Shown here piece by piece: positions 25,995 to 35,145 of a DNA stretch of 64,000 nucleotides (position 1 is its first letter; every line of letters begins with the position of its first letter). Both the position numbers and the translations under genes were made by a program. Source of the DNA: Clostridia bacterium (GTDB lineage Bacteria > Bacillota_A > Clostridia > Christensenellales > Aristaeellaceae); assembly GCA_017509065.1 (NCBI GenBank), contig JAFWQM010000125.1, positions 26,196 through 90,195 of the forward strand. Reading direction: 5' to 3'. The notes under the pieces were generated by a model. That model was not told where the DNA came from. It did no database searches and was given only the letters and a program-made list of their open reading frames with translations.

Positions 25995-27266
25995 TTACCC
26001 CTCCATGCTCAGCGCACGCTTGCCGATGTCCCGGCGGTAGAAAGCGTTTTCAAAATGGGTTTGCTCTACGGCGGCATAGGCTTTCGTAATGGCTTCTTTC
26101 AGGCTGTCCGCCGTTGCTGTTACGCCTAATACCCGGCCCCCATTGGTGAGCAGTTCGCCGTTTTCACCGAGCTTCGCCCCGGCGATATACGTGGTGATTT
26201 CGTCGGTATCCGGGGTCAGGGTGATGGGAAAGCCCTTTTCATATTTCTGAGGATAACCCTGGCTGGCCATGATGACGCAGCAGGCGGAACCGTCGGAGAA
26301 TTCCACCGGGCAGTCGGCCAATGTACCGTTGCGGGTGGCCTGCATGATCGCCAGCAAATCGCTTTTCAGCAGGGGCAGCACCACCTGGGTTTCCGGGTCG
26401 CCGAAGCGGCAGTTGTATTCGATCACCTTGGGGCCGTCCTTGGTGACCATGAGGCCGAAGTACAGGCAGCCCTTGAAGGGGCAGCCCTCTTTTTCCATGG
26501 CCCGGATCGTGAGCAGGAAGATTTCCTTCATGCAGCGCTCGGCTACATCTTTTGTGTAATACGGATTCGGGGCAATGGTGCCCATGCCGCCGGTGTTCAG
26601 GCCCTTGTCCCCGTCCAGGGCCCGCTTGTGATCCATGGAGGACACCATGGGCTTGACGGTTTTGCCATCGGTGAAAGCGAGCACCGAAACCTCTGGGCCT
26701 TCCAGGAATTCTTCAATCACGACGCGGGAGCCGCTCTCCCCGAACACTTTATTTTCCATCATGTCGTAAATGGCCTGCTCCGCTTCTTCCAAGGTTTGGG
26801 CGATGATAACGCCTTTGCCTAACGCTAAGCCGTCCGCCTTAATGACCGTGGGCAGAGGCGCGGTTTTGACATAGGCTTTCGCCGCCGCGGGGTCGGAAAA
26901 CACCCGGCACTTTGCTGTGGGGATGCCGTACTTTTCCATCAATTCCTTGGCGAACACTTTGCTGGCCTCGATGCGGGCGGCGGCTTTCGTGGGGCCGAAG
27001 GAGGGCACCCCCGCCGCCTCCAGCGCGTCCACCGCGCCCAGGGCCAGCGGGTCGTCCGGGGCTACCACGGCAAAGTCGATCTTCTTTTCCGTGGCAAATT
27101 TCACAATACCGTCAATGTCCTTCGCCCCAATATTCACGCAGACCGCGTCCTTGGCGATCCCGCCGTTCCCCGGCAGGGCGTAAATCACTTCCGCCTCCGG
27201 GCTCTTTTTCAGCGCCTTGATGATGGCGTGCTCCCGCCCGCCGGAACCGATGACCAGAATGTTCAT
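25995..27266 (-). CDS. purD: Phosphoribosylamine-glycine ligase PurD
   Basis: A 423-residue ATP-grasp enzyme joining phosphoribosylamine and glycine. Clear family blocks: MNILVIGSGGREHAIIKAL, FAVVAPDDPLALGAVDAL, the ATP-grasp loop IKADGLALGKGVI, MVSSMDHKRALDGDKGLNTGGMG and EYNCRFGDPETQVVLPLL. Full length. It lies between the flavoprotein gene and purL, with AAGGAAGG upstream. Confidence 0.97.
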   Translation of the reverse strand: MNILVIGSGGREHAIIKALKKSPEAEVIYALPGNGGIAKDAVCVNIGAKDIDGIVKFATEKKIDFAVVAPDDPLALGAVDALEAAGVPSFGPTKAAARIEASKVFAKELMEKYGIPTAKCRVFSDPAAAKAYVKTAPLPTVIKADGLALGKGVIIAQTLEEAEQAIYDMMENKVFGESGSRVVIEEFLEGPEVSVLAFTDGKTVKPMVSSMDHKRALDGDKGLNTGGMGTIAPNPYYTKDVAERCMKEIFLLTIRAMEKEGCPFKGCLYFGLMVTKDGPKVIEYNCRFGDPETQVVLPLLKSDLLAIMQATRNGTLADCPVEFSDGSACCVIMASQGYPQKYEKGFPITLTPDTDEITTYIAGAKLGENGELLTNGGRVLGVTATADSLKEAITKAYAAVEQTHFENAFYRRDIGKRALSMEG

Positions 27267-27289
27267 AATAATGGATACCCGTCCTTCCT

Positions 27290-28027
27290 TTATAGTTCAG
27301 TCCTCTGTTCCCACATAATTTCCTCTAAGGCTTCCTGGGCAGGCTGTACCCGGCCCAGCTTCACGTCATCGGCAGCCTGGGCCAAATGGGCATATACAGC
27401 TGCGCGGCTTTGCGTCTCTTCCATCTGGCGTTTCTGCTCCATGTATTGGTCATGGGTTATATTCATGAAGTCCCCAATCTTTCCCAGCATTTTTCCCAGG
27501 CTGTGATACCGGCCAGAGTAAATCACCGGGTCCAGCACGGTCAAATCCACGTCGAATGGATCAGCGCACTGGAAGCGCTCGTCCATCTGGATATTGCGGA
27601 TGGCGCAGAAAAACGTGGCGGAGTCGCCGGTCTGCACCGTCCGCGTCACTTCGCATTCATACACCCACCGGCTGGCCTCCAGCACAGGAACGTCCAGCGC
27701 TTCGCCCCGGCTGACGGCATAGGGGATTTCGTCCTTTTTTCCGTCTCTGGCGTGGCGGGAGCCGAAGTAATCCATGAGGGGCAGCATGTCCACGCTCACA
27801 AGGTTGGCGCTGAAAATGCCCGTCCGCATCACGTTTTTCCTGGTTGTTTTCGTGCCGAACATGCTGACGACCAGAAGGTACCCGTCGCCCTCCTCATGGG
27901 TGACACTGATCCAGGTGATGGGGGCAAAGTTGGCCGAGCCGTCCGCATTGTTCGTGCCGATGATAAAGGCGGGCTGCACGCACATCGAATAAACAGGGGA
28001 AACTGATTTTCTCTTTGGGTTATTCAT
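27290..28027 (-). CDS. Flavin reductase-like FMN-binding protein
   Basis: A 245-residue protein of the flavin reductase/HpaC-like split-barrel family. The N-terminal two thirds (SPVYSMCVQPAFIIGTNNADGSANFAPITWISVTHEEG; TTRKNVMRTGIFSANLVS) carry the FMN-binding fold. The C-terminal 60 residues are a charged helix. RBS GAGGAAG. It is embedded between purH and purD in the same orientation but is not a known purine enzyme, so it may simply ride in the operon. Confidence 0.88.
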   Translation of the reverse strand: MNNPKRKSVSPVYSMCVQPAFIIGTNNADGSANFAPITWISVTHEEGDGYLLVVSMFGTKTTRKNVMRTGIFSANLVSVDMLPLMDYFGSRHARDGKKDEIPYAVSRGEALDVPVLEASRWVYECEVTRTVQTGDSATFFCAIRNIQMDERFQCADPFDVDLTVLDPVIYSGRYHSLGKMLGKIGDFMNITHDQYMEQKRQMEETQSRAAVYAHLAQAADDVKLGRVQPAQEALEEIMWEQRTEL

Positions 28028-28057
28028 TTACGGCTTCCTCAGTTCAATACAGTACAG

Positions 28058-28114
28058 ATCCTTCGACTTCATTCTGTTCTCGCTCCATTTCGCTCAGGAT
28101 GACAGCGAGGCTTT
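28058..28114. repeat. Short dispersed repeat (ATCCTTCGACTTC...CTCAGGATGACA)
   Basis: The segment runs GATCCTTCGACTTCATTCTG to CGCTCAGGATGACAGCGAGG. This GATCC.../...CAGGATGACA unit is a common interspersed repeat in many bacterial genomes. It sits in the 224-bp gap between purH and the flavoprotein gene. Recognised from memory; only one copy is in this window. Confidence 0.5.
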
Positions 28115-28176
28115 GTGATAAAAAGCTGATAGTTCAACGAACACATAGTCCATTGTATATATCTTTTTACAGCTTT

Positions 28177-28236
28177 CTTCGGAAGGGGGGCTGGGGGAAA
28201 CCCATTCTTTGGCTTCAAAGAATGGATTTCCCCCAG
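28177..28236. repeat. Dispersed hairpin repeat, copy 2
   Basis: Arms 28191-28211 and 28216-28236 pair over 21 bp with one mismatch (CTGGGGGAAACCCATTCTTT arm), with flank TTCTTCGGAAGGGGGG. It lies 15 bases past the purH stop inside the pur operon, so it is transcribed and could define or protect an mRNA 3' end. Confidence 0.85.
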
Positions 28237-28251
28237 GAATTCTTCGTATCC

Positions 28252-29436
28252 TCAATGATGGAACAGTCTCATCCCGGTAAAGGCCATGACCATGCCGAAC
28301 CTGTCGCAGGTTTCAATCACCTGGTCGTCGCGGATGGAGCCGCCGGGCTGGGCCACATAGGAAACGCCGGAGCGGCGGGCGCGCTCGATGTTGTCGCCGA
28401 AGGGGAAGAAGGCGTCGCTGCCCAGGGACACGCCGGTGATGGCGTCCAGGAAAGCGCGCTTTTCCTCCCGGGTGAAGGGCGCGGGACGGACGGTGAAGAA
28501 CTTCTGCCAGTTGCCGTCGGCCAGCACGTCCTCATCCTGGTCGGAGAGGTACACGTCGATCACGTTGTCCCGGTCGGCGCGGCCCAGGGTGGGCAGGAAG
28601 GGCAGGTTCAGCACCTTGTCGCTCTGGCGCAGATGCCACTTGTCGGCCTTGTCGCCGGCAAGGCGGGTGCAGTGAATGCGGCTCTGCTGGCCCGCGCCGA
28701 CGCCGATGGCCTGGCCGTTGTAAGCGTAGCAGACGGAGTTGCTCTGGGTGTATTTCAGCGTAATGAGGGAAATAATCAAATCCCGCTTTGCTTCATCGGG
28801 CAGGTCTTTCTTCGCGGTGGGGATGTTTTGCAGCAGCCCTTCGTTGATTTCAAAGTTATTGCGTCCCTGCTCAAAGGTCACGCCGAACACGTCCTTAGTT
28901 TCCACGGGATTGGGGACATAGGCAGGGTCGATCTTCACGATGTTGTAATTGCCCTTGCGCTTGGATTTGAGAATTTCCAGAGCTTCGTCCGTGTAGCCGG
29001 GAGCGATGATGCCGTCGCTGACTTCCCGTTTGATGATGAGGGCGGTGATCTTGTCGCACACGTCGGAGAGGGCGATCCAGTCGCCGAAGGAGCTCATGCG
29101 GTCGGTACCGCGGGCGCGGGCGTAGGCGCAGGCCAGGGGGGATTCGTCCAGGCCGGGAATGTCGTCCACGAAGCAGGCTTTCTTGAGCTTATCGGAAAGA
29201 GGCAGGCCCACGGCAGCGCAGGTGGGCGACACATGCTTGAAGGACGCGGCGGCGGGCATATTCAGCGCCGCCTTCAGCTCCTTCACCAGCTGCCAGGAAT
29301 TGAGCGCGTCCAGGAAGTTGATATAGCCGGGACGGCCGCAGAGGATTTCAAAGGGCAGGTCTCCCCCATCCTTCATATACACCTTCGCGGGCTTCTGGTT
29401 GGGATTGCAGCCGTATTTCAGTTCAAATTCTTTCAT
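28252..29436 (-). CDS. purH: AICAR formyltransferase (PurH transformylase domain only)
   Basis: A 394-residue protein equal to the C-terminal transformylase half of PurH, which formylates AICAR to FAICAR. Visible: ELKYGCNPNQKPAKVY, the catalytic-region PAAASFKHVSPTCAAVGLPL with the Lys-His pair, KYTQSNSVCYAYNGQAIGVGAGQQSR, and SDAFFPFGDNIERARRSGVSY. The MGS-like IMP cyclohydrolase half is absent. The adjacent gene encodes a PurO-like cyclohydrolase, so the two together replace bifunctional PurH. RBS is AAGGAGG. The name PurV has been used for such split forms. Confidence 0.93.
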   Translation of the reverse strand: MKEFELKYGCNPNQKPAKVYMKDGGDLPFEILCGRPGYINFLDALNSWQLVKELKAALNMPAAASFKHVSPTCAAVGLPLSDKLKKACFVDDIPGLDESPLACAYARARGTDRMSSFGDWIALSDVCDKITALIIKREVSDGIIAPGYTDEALEILKSKRKGNYNIVKIDPAYVPNPVETKDVFGVTFEQGRNNFEINEGLLQNIPTAKKDLPDEAKRDLIISLITLKYTQSNSVCYAYNGQAIGVGAGQQSRIHCTRLAGDKADKWHLRQSDKVLNLPFLPTLGRADRDNVIDVYLSDQDEDVLADGNWQKFFTVRPAPFTREEKRAFLDAITGVSLGSDAFFPFGDNIERARRSGVSYVAQPGGSIRDDQVIETCDRFGMVMAFTGMRLFHH

Positions 29437-29452
29437 TGCGCTTTCCTCCTTC

Positions 29453-30160
29453 TTACTGGTACTTATTGACGATACGGGTCTCGGCGTCGCCGGTCTTGAG
29501 GGCGATGTAGCGCACGAACAGAGAAATCTTGTTGGCTTCGTTCAGATTGTCCCAGATGGCGGCGGTGAACGCGTCGATGTCGTTCATGGTTTCGATCTGC
29601 TCCGGCTCACCTTCAAAAGAGGGCAGGGGCTTGCCGTCGCCCTGGTAGGTGTGGAGGAAATGGCCCAGGCCGGGGATGGAAGCTAGGTCAAAGGTATAAC
29701 GATTGCACTTCTTGCCTTCGCCATCAGCACACTTTAAAATGCTCATCTGATACCAGTAGCAGGCGTTGAAGTGCAGCAGGGCGCTGATGCGGGGGGTGTA
29801 GTTGGGCTTGTCCGGCTCAAAGCCCCGGGTGCGCAGGGCGTTTTCAAAGGAATCGTGCTTGTTCAGGAAGTCCCGGATGGTGTCGGTCTGGTCGCCGTTG
29901 GTGACGATCAGCTTGTTTTTCAGGGCGCGGACCGGGGCGTAGATGATGAGCGATGGGTCTTCCACCTTGCTTTCGTCGTAAGGGTAGATCATCACGTCGC
30001 TGCCCTCGGCGCGGAACACGCGGTTGCGGCTGTTGACGCTGCGGCCCATGATAAAGTACGCAGTCACGGCGCGGGTGCCGTCCGGCGTGGTACCCACGAT
30101 GATGCCCCGGCCGGGGTAGACATTGGAGGAAAGGAGGGAGCAAATGGAGGATTTCTGCAT
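29453..30160 (-). CDS. purO: IMP cyclohydrolase, PurO-like
   Basis: A 235-residue protein of the archaeal-type IMP cyclohydrolase family (PurO), which closes FAICAR to IMP, the last step. Family traits: YPGRGIIVGTTPDGTRAVTAYFIMGRSVNSRNRVF near the N-terminus, YTPRISALLHFNA, and FLHTYQGDGKPLPSFEGEP. It lies 16 bp before the AICAR formyltransferase gene. The combination explains how the pathway is complete without a full PurH. RBS AGAGG is 10 bases before the ATG. Confidence 0.9.
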   Translation of the reverse strand: MQKSSICSLLSSNVYPGRGIIVGTTPDGTRAVTAYFIMGRSVNSRNRVFRAEGSDVMIYPYDESKVEDPSLIIYAPVRALKNKLIVTNGDQTDTIRDFLNKHDSFENALRTRGFEPDKPNYTPRISALLHFNACYWYQMSILKCADGEGKKCNRYTFDLASIPGLGHFLHTYQGDGKPLPSFEGEPEQIETMNDIDAFTAAIWDNLNEANKISLFVRYIALKTGDAETRIVNKYQ

Positions 30161-30231
30161 AGGTACATACCTCTTTCATTAAATAATTAGTACAAAAAAT
30201 CGAGGTGCGCAGGTTTATGAAATACCTTGCC

Positions 30232-30480
30232 AAAGCCTTCCCCTTGAGGGGAAGGTGGGCCGCGAAGCGGCTCGGATGAGGTGATTCGTTGGACTTGTAC
30301 GAAGCAGCTTTGATAAAATCCAGCTAATCACCTCATCAGTCAGGCGCGAATTGGCTTCCTCACTCTCGCCAAGTTGGTTTCGCGCCTGACAACCTCCGGG
30401 GCTGCCGCCCGGCCTACGCTGAAAATGATCCAGTGGATCATTTTCCGGGCGCTTCGGCCCCCCTCAAGGGGAAGCCTTTT
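30232..30480. repeat. MITE-like element with nested repeat, inside the pur operon
   Basis: Bounded by AAAGCCTTCCCCTTGAGGGG and its inverse CCCCTCAAGGGGAAGCCTTT; relative of 20149-20367. The right part holds a second unit, CCGCCCGGCCTACGCTG then AAAATGATCCAGTGGATCAT (about 30409-30462), which recurs inverted at 63946-64000. It separates purN from purO by 347 bp without a gene, so the operon is either read through it or has an internal start. Confidence 0.82.
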
Positions 30481-30507
30481 GGCTGTCGTCCAAAGCAAAC
30501 GAAAAAA

Positions 30508-31113
30508 TCATACAAGGTTTAAAATGCTACTTGCCGCCAGTTCCGCCGCCTGGGGCAGGATGATCCATTCGGCCTGCTCCATGACCCGGCGCTGAAGGGT
30601 TTCGGGGGTGTCGGCGGGCAGCACGTCCACGGCTTTTTGGAGGATGATTTCCCCGCCATCGGGGATTTCGTTCACGTAATGCACCGTGGCGCCGGTGACT
30701 TTAACGCCTCGCGCCAAGGCGGCTTCATGGACGTGGAGGCCGTAGAATCCCTTGCCGCCGAAGGCGGGAAGGAGGGCGGGGTGCACGTTCAGGATGCGGC
30801 GTGGATAGCGCTTCACAAAGTCTTCGGAGAGGATGCTCATGAACCCGGCCAAAATGATCAGCTGTGCCTGGCATTTTTCCAGGCAGGAGAGAAGCTCCTG
30901 TTCAAATTCCTCCTGCGTGTGGCCCTTGCGCTCCGCCACAAACACGGGGATACCCGCCTTCTCGCCGCGTTCCAAGGCGTAAGCGTCCGGGCGGGAAGAA
31001 ATGACCGCGGCAAATTCCACGTGCGGCAGCTTGCCCGCGTTTTTCGCGTCGATCAGCGCTTGCAGGTTGGTGCCACCGCCAGAGACGAGCACGGCAGTTC
31101 TGACCGTGTTCAC
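30508..31113 (-). CDS. purN: Phosphoribosylglycinamide formyltransferase PurN
   Basis: A 201-residue folate-dependent GAR transformylase. RTAVLVSGGGTNLQALIDA opens the fold. The catalytic Asn-His-Asp set is seen in ILNVHPALLPAFGGKGFYG and VNEIPDGGEII. Start GTG at 31113, whose GTGA overlaps the purM stop by 4 bp, with AAGGAG 10 bases before; the longer frame to 31173 lies inside purM. Full length. Confidence 0.96.
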   Translation of the reverse strand: MNTVRTAVLVSGGGTNLQALIDAKNAGKLPHVEFAAVISSRPDAYALERGEKAGIPVFVAERKGHTQEEFEQELLSCLEKCQAQLIILAGFMSILSEDFVKRYPRRILNVHPALLPAFGGKGFYGLHVHEAALARGVKVTGATVHYVNEIPDGGEIILQKAVDVLPADTPETLQRRVMEQAEWIILPQAAELAASSILNLV

Positions 31114-32120
31114 GCCAGAATCACTCCTTCGCTTCCTTCCACGATCTCGCCCAGCACATAACTGCCGGGGCACAGGGACAGCACTTTTTCTACATTCTCC
31201 GGGTCGGTGGTGATCGCCATGCCCACGCCCATGTTGAAGGTGTTAAACATATCCCGCTCGGGAATGCTGCCCTTCTCTTGCAGGAAACGGAAGATTTCGG
31301 GCGTTGTCACAGCGGCTTTGTCTACCTTTGCGGACAGGCCGTCGGGCAGAGCGCGGGGAATATTCTCGAAGAAGCCCCCACCGGTGATGTGCGCGGCGGA
31401 CTTGATCAAGCCCTCGTCGATCAGTGGCAGCAGCTCCTTCACATAAATCTTCGTGGGCGTCAGGAGAGTTTCGCCCAGGGTGGAATTACCAAAAGGCATA
31501 TTCAAATCCAAACCGGCAATGATTTTCCGAATCAAAGAAAAGCCGTTGGAGTGAACGCCAGTGGAAGGCAGGGCAATCAGTGCGTCGCTGGGCTTCACGC
31601 TGGTTTTGTCCAGAATCTTTTTCTTGTCCACAACGCCCACGCAGAAACCCGCCAGGTCGTATTCGTCCTCGGGATAAAAGCCCGGCATTTCGGCGGTTTC
31701 TCCGCCAATCAGCGCGGCCCCGCTCTGCACGCAGCCCTCGCAAACGCCGCTGACGATGGAAGCGATTTTCTCCGGATAGTTCTTCCCGCAGGCGATATAG
31801 TCCAGGAAAAACAGTGGCTTCGCCCCGCAGACGATCACGTCGTTGACGCACATGGCCACGCAGTCGATGCCCACGGTGTCATGCTTGTCCAATTCAAAAA
31901 CCAGCTTTAATTTCGTGCCGACGCCGTCCGTGCCGCTGACAAGCACAGGCTGTTCCATGCCCTTCACGTCCAGCTCGAACAGCCCGCCGAAGCCGCCAAC
32001 GCCACCGAGGGCTCCGGCTGTCAGCGTGCGGGCGATATGGGTTTTCATCAGCTCCACGGCCTTGTAACCCGCGGTGATGTCCACCCCGGAGGCTTTATAG
32101 GATTCGGAATAGCTCTTCAT
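31110..32120 (-). CDS. purM: Phosphoribosylformylglycinamidine cyclo-ligase PurM
   Basis: A 336-residue AIR synthetase. Markers: SGTDGVGTKLKLVFELDKHDTVGIDCVAM, VNDVIVCGAKPLFFLDYIACGK, GAALIGGETAEMPGFY, and GGGFFENIPRALPDGL. It dephosphorylates and closes FGAM to AIR. It overlaps purF by 4 bp (ATGA) and purN by 4 bp (GTGA). Full length. Confidence 0.97.
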   Translation of the reverse strand: MKSYSESYKASGVDITAGYKAVELMKTHIARTLTAGALGGVGGFGGLFELDVKGMEQPVLVSGTDGVGTKLKLVFELDKHDTVGIDCVAMCVNDVIVCGAKPLFFLDYIACGKNYPEKIASIVSGVCEGCVQSGAALIGGETAEMPGFYPEDEYDLAGFCVGVVDKKKILDKTSVKPSDALIALPSTGVHSNGFSLIRKIIAGLDLNMPFGNSTLGETLLTPTKIYVKELLPLIDEGLIKSAAHITGGGFFENIPRALPDGLSAKVDKAAVTTPEIFRFLQEKGSIPERDMFNTFNMGVGMAITTDPENVEKVLSLCPGSYVLGEIVEGSEGVILA

Positions 32121-33556
32121 TCTTCGTCCCGCCTTTCGCTCTTTTTGTATTCAAACCGGGACTTGGCGCGGTTCTCTGGGACTTCGGTGGTGTAATTCCC
32201 GGAGAAGCAGGCGTCGCAGTAACCGCACAGAGAGCCGCCGTCCGCCAGGCAATGCACGTCGCCAAGATCGAGATAGCCCAGGGTATCCACGCCGATGATC
32301 TGCGCGATTTCCTCCACGGAATGGCGGCAGGCGATCAGATGGTCGCGGGAGTCGATGTCTGTACCGTAATAGCAGGGATTCAGGAAGGGCGGCGCGGTGA
32401 CGCGGAAATGCACCTCCGTCGCGCCAGCTTCCCGAAGCAGATTCACGATGCGCTTGCTGGTGGTGCCGCGCACGATGGAATCGTCGATCAGCACCACGCG
32501 CTTGCCCCGCACCACGGCGGCGATGGGGTTCAGCTTGATACGCACTTTATCTTCGCGGGATTTCTGGCCGGGAGAAATGAATGTCCTGCCGATATAGCGG
32601 TTCTTGATGAAACCCATGCCGTAGGGGATGCCGCTTTCCCGGGCGTAACCGATGGCCGCGTCCAGGCCGGAGTCCGGTACACCCACCACGATGTCCGCTT
32701 CAACGGGATGCTTTTTCGCCAGGAACGCGCCAGCACGGACGCGGGCTTCATGCACGCTGGCTCCGTCCACCACGGAATCGGGCCGGGCGAAATAAATGTA
32801 CTCGAACACACAGAGGGAGGGCTTGCATTTGCCGCAGTGCTCGCGGATGGAACGCATGCCTTCTTTTTCAAACACGATGATTTCACCAGGCTCCACGTCC
32901 CGCACCAGCGTTGCGCCGACAGCGTCCAGGGCGCAGCTTTCACTGGCCACCACAAAGCTGCCATCCGGCCGGGTGCCGAAGCAGAGCGGGCGGAACCCGT
33001 GCGGATCACGGGCTGCGATCAGCTTGCTCGGGGACATGACCACAAGAGAAAACGCGCCATGAATTCTGCGCATGGCGCGGCAAAGCGCTTCCTCGATGGA
33101 GGGAGCGGTCAGGCGTTCCTTGGTGATGAGGTAGGAGATCACTTCGGTATCGGAAGTGGTATGGAAAATCGAACCGCCAAGCTCCAGCTGTTCCCGCAGT
33201 TCGGAGGAGTTCACCAGATTGCCGTTGTGGCACAGCGCCATGGGGCCTTTGACGTGGTTCACCACGATGGGCTGGGCGTTCATCCGGGAGGATGAGCCCG
33301 TGGTGCCGTAGCGCACGTGTCCCACCGCCATGTCGCCCAGACCCAGCTTCACCATTTCGTCCGGGGTGAACACGTCGTTCACCAAGCCATTGTCCTTGTG
33401 CGCGGTGAACAGTCCGTCGTCGTTCACCACGATGCCGCAGCTTTCCTGGCCCCGGTGCTGCAAAGCGAACAGACCGTAATACGCCGTGGACGCCACGTCG
33501 CTCTTTTCCTTCGCCAGCACCCCGAACACGCCGCATTCCTCATGTAAGTTACTCAT
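32117..33556 (-). CDS. purF: Amidophosphoribosyltransferase PurF
   Basis: A 479-residue glutamine PRPP amidotransferase, the committed first step of purine synthesis. [12 protein letters not shown] carries the nucleophile Cys8 behind a short propeptide. The PRPP loop is [19 protein letters not shown]. Cysteines typical of the Bacillota iron-sulfur form are in [11 protein letters not shown] and [12 protein letters not shown] near the C-terminus. It overlaps purC and purM by 4 bp each. Confidence 0.97.
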   Translation of the reverse strand: MSNLHEECGVFGVLAKEKSDVASTAYYGLFALQHRGQESCGIVVNDDGLFTAHKDNGLVNDVFTPDEMVKLGLGDMAVGHVRYGTTGSSSRMNAQPIVVNHVKGPMALCHNGNLVNSSELREQLELGGSIFHTTSDTEVISYLITKERLTAPSIEEALCRAMRRIHGAFSLVVMSPSKLIAARDPHGFRPLCFGTRPDGSFVVASESCALDAVGATLVRDVEPGEIIVFEKEGMRSIREHCGKCKPSLCVFEYIYFARPDSVVDGASVHEARVRAGAFLAKKHPVEADIVVGVPDSGLDAAIGYARESGIPYGMGFIKNRYIGRTFISPGQKSREDKVRIKLNPIAAVVRGKRVVLIDDSIVRGTTSKRIVNLLREAGATEVHFRVTAPPFLNPCYYGTDIDSRDHLIACRHSVEEIAQIIGVDTLGYLDLGDVHCLADGGSLCGYCDACFSGNYTTEVPENRAKSRFEYKKSERRDEE

Positions 33557-34269
33557 ACGTTTTCTCCCAGCAGACGCCGCATAATCTCCTGATAAGCGTC
33601 TTCCACGCCGCCCAGGTCGCGGCGGAAGCGGTCTTTGTCCAGCTTTTCGTGGGTGGTGGAGTCCCAGAAACGGCAGGTATCGGGGGAGATTTCATCCGCC
33701 AGCACGATCTGGCCGTCGCGGGTCTTGCCGAATTCCAGTTTAAAGTCGATCAGTTCAATGTTCGCTCCCCGGAGGTATTCGGATAAAACCTGATTTACCT
33801 TCAAGGAATAAGACGCGATCAGGTCAAGTTCTTCCTTGGTTGCCCATTCCATGGCCAGGATGTGGTATTCGTTTACCATGGGGTCGCCCAGGTCGTCGTT
33901 TTTGTAGCAGTATTCCAGCACGGTGCGCTTCATCTTTACGCCCTCCGGCAGACCCAGGCGTTTGCTCAGGCTGCCCGCCGCGATGTTGCGCACGATCACT
34001 TCGAGGGGCACGATGGAAACTTTCTTCACCAGCGTTTCCCGGTCGTTCAGCTCTTCCACGTAGTGAGTGGGCACGCCGTTCTTTTCCAGCAGGCGCATGA
34101 GGTGGTTGGTGACGCGGTTGTTGATGACGCCCTTGCCGATGATGGTACCCTTTTTCAGGCCGTTGAAGGCGGTGGCGTCGTCCTTGTAGGACACGATACA
34201 GTAATCGGGATCGTCGGTAGCAAAAACCTTCTTGGCTTTTCCTTCGTACATCTGGACGGTCTTATTCAT
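33553..34269 (-). CDS. purC: SAICAR synthetase PurC
   Basis: A 238-residue enzyme joining CAIR and aspartate. Markers: [43 protein letters not shown], and the ATP site [12 protein letters not shown]. Start at 34269 is fixed by GAGGAGG 8 bases upstream; the frame to 34446 overlaps purE and is rejected. Full length. Confidence 0.97.
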   Translation of the reverse strand: MNKTVQMYEGKAKKVFATDDPDYCIVSYKDDATAFNGLKKGTIIGKGVINNRVTNHLMRLLEKNGVPTHYVEELNDRETLVKKVSIVPLEVIVRNIAAGSLSKRLGLPEGVKMKRTVLEYCYKNDDLGDPMVNEYHILAMEWATKEELDLIASYSLKVNQVLSEYLRGANIELIDFKLEFGKTRDGQIVLADEISPDTCRFWDSTTHEKLDKDRFRRDLGGVEDAYQEIMRRLLGENV

Positions 34270-34294
34270 GGTGAAACCTCCTCTATTCACATCG

Positions 34295-34789
34295 TCAAAA
34301 ATGCAGTTTTTCCGAAACAGCTTGATCCTTCTCCAGAACCTTATCTTTGGCTTCCTTCCGCAAAGCTTTGAGCTTTTCCGACAGTTCCTTGTCCTCCACG
34401 GCGATGATCTGCGCGGCGAGCAGCGCGGCGTTGATGGCCCCGTCAATAGCGACAGTCGCCACCGGAATGCCGGAGGGCAACTGCACGGTGGAGAGCAGTG
34501 CGTCCAGCCCGTCGAGGGTGGAGGATTTGATGGGAATGCCGATCACGGGCAGCACCGTGTTCGCGGCAATGGCCCCCGCCAGGTGCGCCGCCTTGCCCGC
34601 CGCGGCGATGAGGACGCCGAAATCGTTGTCCGCGGCGCTGACTGCAAAAGCCCGCGCTTTCTCCGGCGTGCGGTGGGCGGAGTATACGTGGGCTTCAAAG
34701 GGTACGCCCAGGGAACGCAGCGTGTCCGCCGCTTTTTCCACAACGGGCAGGTCACTGTCGCTGCCCATGATAATGCCAACCTTCTTCAT
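34295..34789 (-). CDS. purE: N5-CAIR mutase PurE
   Basis: A 164-residue class I Pur[37 protein letters not shown], and [20 protein letters not shown] are the conserved active-site blocks. It rearranges N5-CAIR to CAIR. No purK is visible in the window, so the partner carboxylase lies elsewhere or the enzyme works differently. RBS GAAGGAG is 9 bases before the ATG. It is the first gene of the purine operon. Confidence 0.96.
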   Translation of the reverse strand: MKKVGIIMGSDSDLPVVEKAADTLRSLGVPFEAHVYSAHRTPEKARAFAVSAADNDFGVLIAAAGKAAHLAGAIAANTVLPVIGIPIKSSTLDGLDALLSTVQLPSGIPVATVAIDGAINAALLAAQIIAVEDKELSEKLKALRKEAKDKVLEKDQAVSEKLHF

Positions 34790-34865
34790 GAATCATGGCT
34801 CCTTCATTCGGTTTGACCGGGCAGGCCACGCGATCATTCCATCACGTCAGGCCCGCGCATGGCAT

Positions 34866-34894
34866 ATTATAACATGGCGCGCATGGATGCGCAA
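34866..34894 (-). promoter_or_regulatory. Sigma-A promoter of the purine operon
   Basis: Minus strand TTGCGC (34894-34889), 17-base spacer, TATAAT (34871-34866), 77 bases before purE. A long untranslated leader without a clear riboswitch follows. Confidence 0.65.
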
Positions 34895-34925
34895 GATAAT
34901 TTCTGAATTATTTTTTATCAAATTT

Positions 34926-35016
34926 AATGAATGTTCGTGTTTTTAACAATGAAAGCGGTAACAAAATTACCATATAATACAGCAATTCGTTATTTGGCAT
35001 GAAAATACGAACGTTA
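34926..35016. promoter_or_regulatory. Possible PurBox-like sites between purE and spoIVB
   Basis: AACACGAACATT (minus strand, near 34939-34928) and AATACGAACGTT (plus strand, near 35003-35014) resemble the CCGAACWWT PurBox bound by the Bacillota regulator PurR, each with one to three mismatches, in opposite orientation. The spacing is much wider than the Bacillus pair, so this is tentative. Confidence 0.3.
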
Positions 35017-35085
35017 TACATTGCGATAATCTACCTCATTTTTTCCTGATTCTCCATGCGCCGCCAAATCGCCGGAGCTTTTCCA

Positions 35086-35114
35086 GCATATTTGCGGAAA
35101 AACCAGGCATATTG
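35086..35114 (+). promoter_or_regulatory. Candidate forespore (sigma-G type) promoter of spoIVB
   Basis: GCATA (35086-35090), a 17-base spacer and CATATTG (35108-35114) resemble the sigma-G pattern (GHATR, CATXHTA) with one mismatch in the -10. It lies 31 bases before the spoIVB start. spoIVB is a forespore gene in Bacillus. Short motif; inference. Confidence 0.4.
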
Positions 35115-35145
35115 AAAGGAGAAACTTGCAAAGCGAGGGAAAACC

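Noticed and set aside
34790..34930. Purine riboswitch before purE
   Set aside because: I could not find the conserved purine-aptamer core or a terminator/antiterminator pair in the leader.
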